This document shows, piece by piece, positions 15,312 through 16,952 of a stretch of DNA of 16,952 nt. Both the position numbers and the translations under genes were made by a program. The DNA is from UBA1422 sp041859095. Its GTDB lineage: Bacteria > Bacillota > Clostridia > Peptostreptococcales > Anaerovoracaceae. The stretch covers positions 1-16,952 of the forward strand of contig JBHEKY010000003.1 of NCBI GenBank assembly GCA_041859095.1. Reading direction: 5' to 3'. The notes beneath the pieces were generated by a model, which had not been told where the DNA came from, did no database searches, and saw only the letters and a program-made list of their open reading frames with translations. The number at the start of each line of letters is the position of its first letter. The first letter of the stretch is position 1.

Positions 15312-15360
15312 CGTTTTGGAAGAGACGGGCACGAACATGCCCTAGAAAATTATAACATAA

Positions 15361-15394
15361 AACCCCCTCACCCATGAAAACGAGTTTGGGGGTT
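15361..15394 (-). terminator. Terminator downstream of the XRE/small-protein genes
   Basis: AACCCCC (15361-15367) pairs with GGGGGTT (15388-15394), with a short inner ACTC/GGGT helix on the minus strand separated by a small internal loop. The minus-strand tail is TTTATGTTATA. It follows the 79-residue gene ending at 15430. Confidence 0.65.
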
Positions 15395-15429
15395 ATGCAT
15401 TGCTACATCGGTTTGGTTAGCCATATTGA

Positions 15430-15669
15430 TTACAATACTATTTTAACAATTTCGCCCTGGGCCGTTTCGATATCCACTAGGGTCAAGCTGCCATAAGTAC
15501 GTTTGGCCTCCTTCAAAGCGATGACCAGTTGTTTGATCTGTTCCTTGGTCAAAGGGATATCTGCATTGTTTTTGAGGGCAATCCCCATGCCCCAAGCGCC
15601 CAGGTCGAAGAGAAAATTTGGCAATGGCAGGGTAAACCGTTTCCCCTCGGCTCTTACTTTGATATACAT
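15430..15669 (-). CDS. Small protein resembling the C-terminal module of the adjacent XRE regulator
   Basis: A 79-residue soluble protein with no signal peptide or membrane segment. By eye it aligns with the C-terminal 75 or so residues of the upstream XRE protein: a beta-like start (YIKVRAEGKRFTLPLPNF against RINVLSAKGDKVKVNLPMP), a Gly/Met-rich middle, then the near-identical end LVDIETAQGEIVKIVL against LVEVETVDGDIVEIVVE. The middle differs, with IPLTKEQIKQLVIALKEAKR. This resembles 'SHOCT-like' modules seen in Firmicutes after HTH or coiled-coil parts; that family name is from memory and tentative. A GGTGAT ribosome site precedes the ATG, 9 nt after the XRE gene's stop, so the two are co-transcribed. 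A terminator follows. Confidence 0.72.
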   Translation of the reverse strand: MYIKVRAEGKRFTLPLPNFLFDLGAWGMGIALKNNADIPLTKEQIKQLVIALKEAKRTYGSLTLVDIETAQGEIVKIVL

Positions 15670-15678
15670 TCACATCAC

Positions 15679-16173
15679 CTACTCCACCACGATTTCGACG
15701 ATATCACCGTCTACTGTTTCGACTTCCACGAGTTTCCCGATGACGCCGTTTTCTACCATTTTGAGGATGGCATCAAAATCAATATCTTTTAACGCATCAT
15801 AATTCCCCATGTTTTCCATGTTCATGCCAATCTGCAGCCCGGTTTTAAGTAGCGGCATAGGCAGATTGACTTTGACTTTGTCCCCCTTAGCGCTGAGCAC
15901 ATTGATTCGAAGCATCATTTTGTTGAAATCTTTACGTTCTTCTTCCGGGACAATCTGGACATCTTGTACCGCGGGGCCTCGCAGTAAATCATCTACGCTA
16001 ATACCAAAATAATCTGCCAGTTGTGGCAATAAGGTAATGTCCGGGCAAGAGATGTCATTCTCCCACTTGCTGACCGCCTGTGGGGATACCCCCATTGCCT
16101 CCGCCAGTTGATCCTGGGTCAGCCCTTTTCTTTTTCTCGCTTCCGCGATTCGTGTTCCAATTGAATTTGCCAT
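15679..16173 (-). CDS. XRE-family transcriptional regulator with C-terminal SHOCT-like module
   Basis: Predicted DNA-binding regulator of 164 residues. Residues 7-61 are a Cro/C1-type helix-turn-helix: RIAEARKRKGLTQDQLAEAM, then GVSPQAVSKWEN (recognition helix) and LADYFGISVDDLL. A short linker (about 66-85) leads to a C-terminal module (about 88-164) ending KLVEVETVDGDIVEIVVE, probably for ligand binding or oligomerisation. AAAGGAG precedes the ATG at 16173, with a possible -10 (TAGAAT on the minus strand, 16198-16203). It is the first gene of a pair with the 79-residue protein. Inverted repeats lie at the position of the -35, so autorepression is plausible. Targets are unknown. Confidence 0.88.
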   Translation of the reverse strand: MANSIGTRIAEARKRKGLTQDQLAEAMGVSPQAVSKWENDISCPDITLLPQLADYFGISVDDLLRGPAVQDVQIVPEEERKDFNKMMLRINVLSAKGDKVKVNLPMPLLKTGLQIGMNMENMGNYDALKDIDFDAILKMVENGVIGKLVEVETVDGDIVEIVVE

Positions 16174-16213
16174 GTTCGTTCTCCTTTCTACACCCTTATT
16201 CTAGTGAAATGGG

Positions 16214-16249
16214 GCGAGAAGTACAGCAATCATCCGTTGATTTTCTCGC
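16214..16249. promoter_or_regulatory. Nested inverted repeats in the XRE gene promoter region
   Basis: GCGAGAA (16214-16220) and TTCTCGC (16243-16249) are perfect 7-bp arms 22 bp apart. Between them AATCA (16228-16232) and TGATT (16238-16242) form a second inverted repeat with a 5-bp spacer. The pair covers the expected -35 of the candidate TAGAAT promoter (16198-16203), so operator function is plausible. The two repeats are not concentric, and neither is followed by a T-tract, so a terminator is unlikely. Confidence 0.4.
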
Positions 16250-16268
16250 TTTTAAGTTGTCTTTTCCA

Positions 16269-16281
16269 CAACCATTGGTTG
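16269..16281. promoter_or_regulatory. Odd-length perfect palindrome between the AraC and XRE genes
   Basis: CAACCATTGGTTG has 6-bp perfect arms around one central base and sits 9 bp after the AraC gene's stop. It is too tight for an RNA hairpin with a normal loop, so if functional it is more likely a protein-binding site. Confidence 0.25.
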
Positions 16282-16290
16282 AATAAGCCC

Positions 16291-16952
16291 TTATTTCCCG
16301 TCCAACCAGCCTTCTAGTACAGTTTGTGCTCGGCTTTCGTCGATTTTTCCAAACACGGGTCCTTGTGCGTTGAATTGATCCTTTCGGACTGCTTGACGAA
16401 AAACAGTAGGCGTTTTTTTGTACCATCTTTTAAAATTTATAGCCAGGTGCTTTCTGTTCGCAAACCCTACCTGGTTAGCAATCTCATCCACACTCTTTTG
16501 GGTGGTGAATAGAAGCCTCTCTGCTTCTTCTGACCTTGCCAGGGAAAGCAGCTCCGAGAAGGTCAAACCTACGGTGCTTTTTAGCGACCGGGAAAGGTGT
16601 GCCGGGCTGACATAGATTTCCTCAGCCAGCTCAGTTAACTTCAAATTGCTCTGGAATCTTCTATAAATTTGATCGGCAACATGGTAGTACCTTTTCAATG
16701 CGGACAGGTCCCGAGTAGAGACTGGCTGTCTGACGATTTCAAGGACTCCTGTGGGATTCTTCCGATAGGTATAAAATGTAAATTCTTCGAGCAGCATTTG
16801 TAACAGTTGCTCGGTGGTTCGGGCAATGGTCTGTTCTCCTGTCTTCGGGTTACTACATTCCTGCCAAAGCTTGGCCATGAGAAACCGAAGACCGCGAAGA
16901 TCCGAATCTATAGCACCAGCCTCACCCTCATATGGCTGACAAACATAATACA
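16291..16952 (-). CDS. AraC-family transcriptional regulator, 5' end outside window
   Basis: The C-terminal part of an AraC/XylS-type regulator. The frame stays open past the ATG at 16878 to the window edge, encoding a continuous stretch ending GLRFLMAKLW that reads as natural protein, so the true start lies outside; about 219 residues are visible of an expected 270-300. The DNA-binding domain has both helix-turn-helices: LKLTELAEEIYVSPAHLSR with KSTVGLTFSELL, then KSVDEIANQVGFANRKHLAI followed by FKRWYKKTPTVFRQAV, the AraC signature (PF12833). The N-terminal sensory domain is mostly missing, so its ligand cannot be proposed. No clear terminator lies between its stop and the XRE gene 117 bp downstream. 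Confidence 0.88.
   Translation of the reverse strand, partial: YYVCQPYEGEAGAIDSDLRGLRFLMAKLWQECSNPKTGEQTIARTTEQLLQMLLEEFTFYTYRKNPTGVLEIVRQPVSTRDLSALKRYYHVADQIYRRFQSNLKLTELAEEIYVSPAHLSRSLKSTVGLTFSELLSLARSEEAERLLFTTQKSVDEIANQVGFANRKHLAINFKRWYKKTPTVFRQAVRKDQFNAQGPVFGKIDESRAQTVLEGWLDGK

Noticed and set aside
15328..15344. Small hairpin GGGCA...TGCCC upstream of the two-component promoter
   Set aside because: The stem is only 5 bp with no T-tract on either strand, so it is not a credible terminator, and it lies outside the phased repeats.

Overview
The window reads as chromosome of a low-to-mid GC anaerobic Firmicute, most likely Clostridia. Reasons: a BMP-type nucleoside ABC operon of the Bacillus/Clostridium kind, a 'reverse' rubrerythrin plus a free rubredoxin (typical of strict anaerobes), strong GGAGG ribosome binding sites, sigma-A-like promoters and many intrinsic terminators. 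I cannot name a genus from sequence alone. No IS element, phage gene, CRISPR array, tRNA or rRNA was seen.

Layout. (1) 1-1029, +: 3' part of a GPH-family sugar/cation symporter cut by the window edge. (2) 6065-1175, -: nucleoside uptake operon in the order BMP lipoprotein, double ABC ATPase, permease, permease, with a hairpin terminator between the lipoprotein and the ATPase and a final terminator at 1110-1136. Uridine kinase (udk, 6307-6924, +) diverges from it, so import and phosphorylation of nucleosides sit side by side. (3) 7075-7883: reverse rubrerythrin (+) and a short rubredoxin (-) converge on one shared bidirectional terminator, an oxygen/peroxide defence pair. (4) 12323-7966, -: tight three-gene operon of a large PPDK/PEP-synthase-like ATP-grasp protein with an unusual N-terminal domain, a GyrI-like ligand-binding protein and an MGDG-synthase/UgtP-like glycosyltransferase. 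(5) 15226-12432, -: OmpR-type response regulator, six-TM sensor kinase and a two-TM small protein, with helically phased direct repeats upstream of the promoter. (6) 16952-15430, -: an AraC-type regulator cut by the window edge, then an XRE regulator and a small protein that looks like a free copy of the XRE protein's C-terminal module.

The least explained part is operon (4). It joins a dikinase-like protein with no visible phospho-His swivel motif and a RecA/KaiC-like N-terminus with no P-loop to a GyrI-like protein and a predicted glycolipid glycosyltransferase. The regulatory DNA in (5) and (6), and the 5' leader hairpin of the nucleoside operon, are the other items worth a second look. 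Several start sites were moved downstream of the longest ORF on the evidence of ribosome binding sites.
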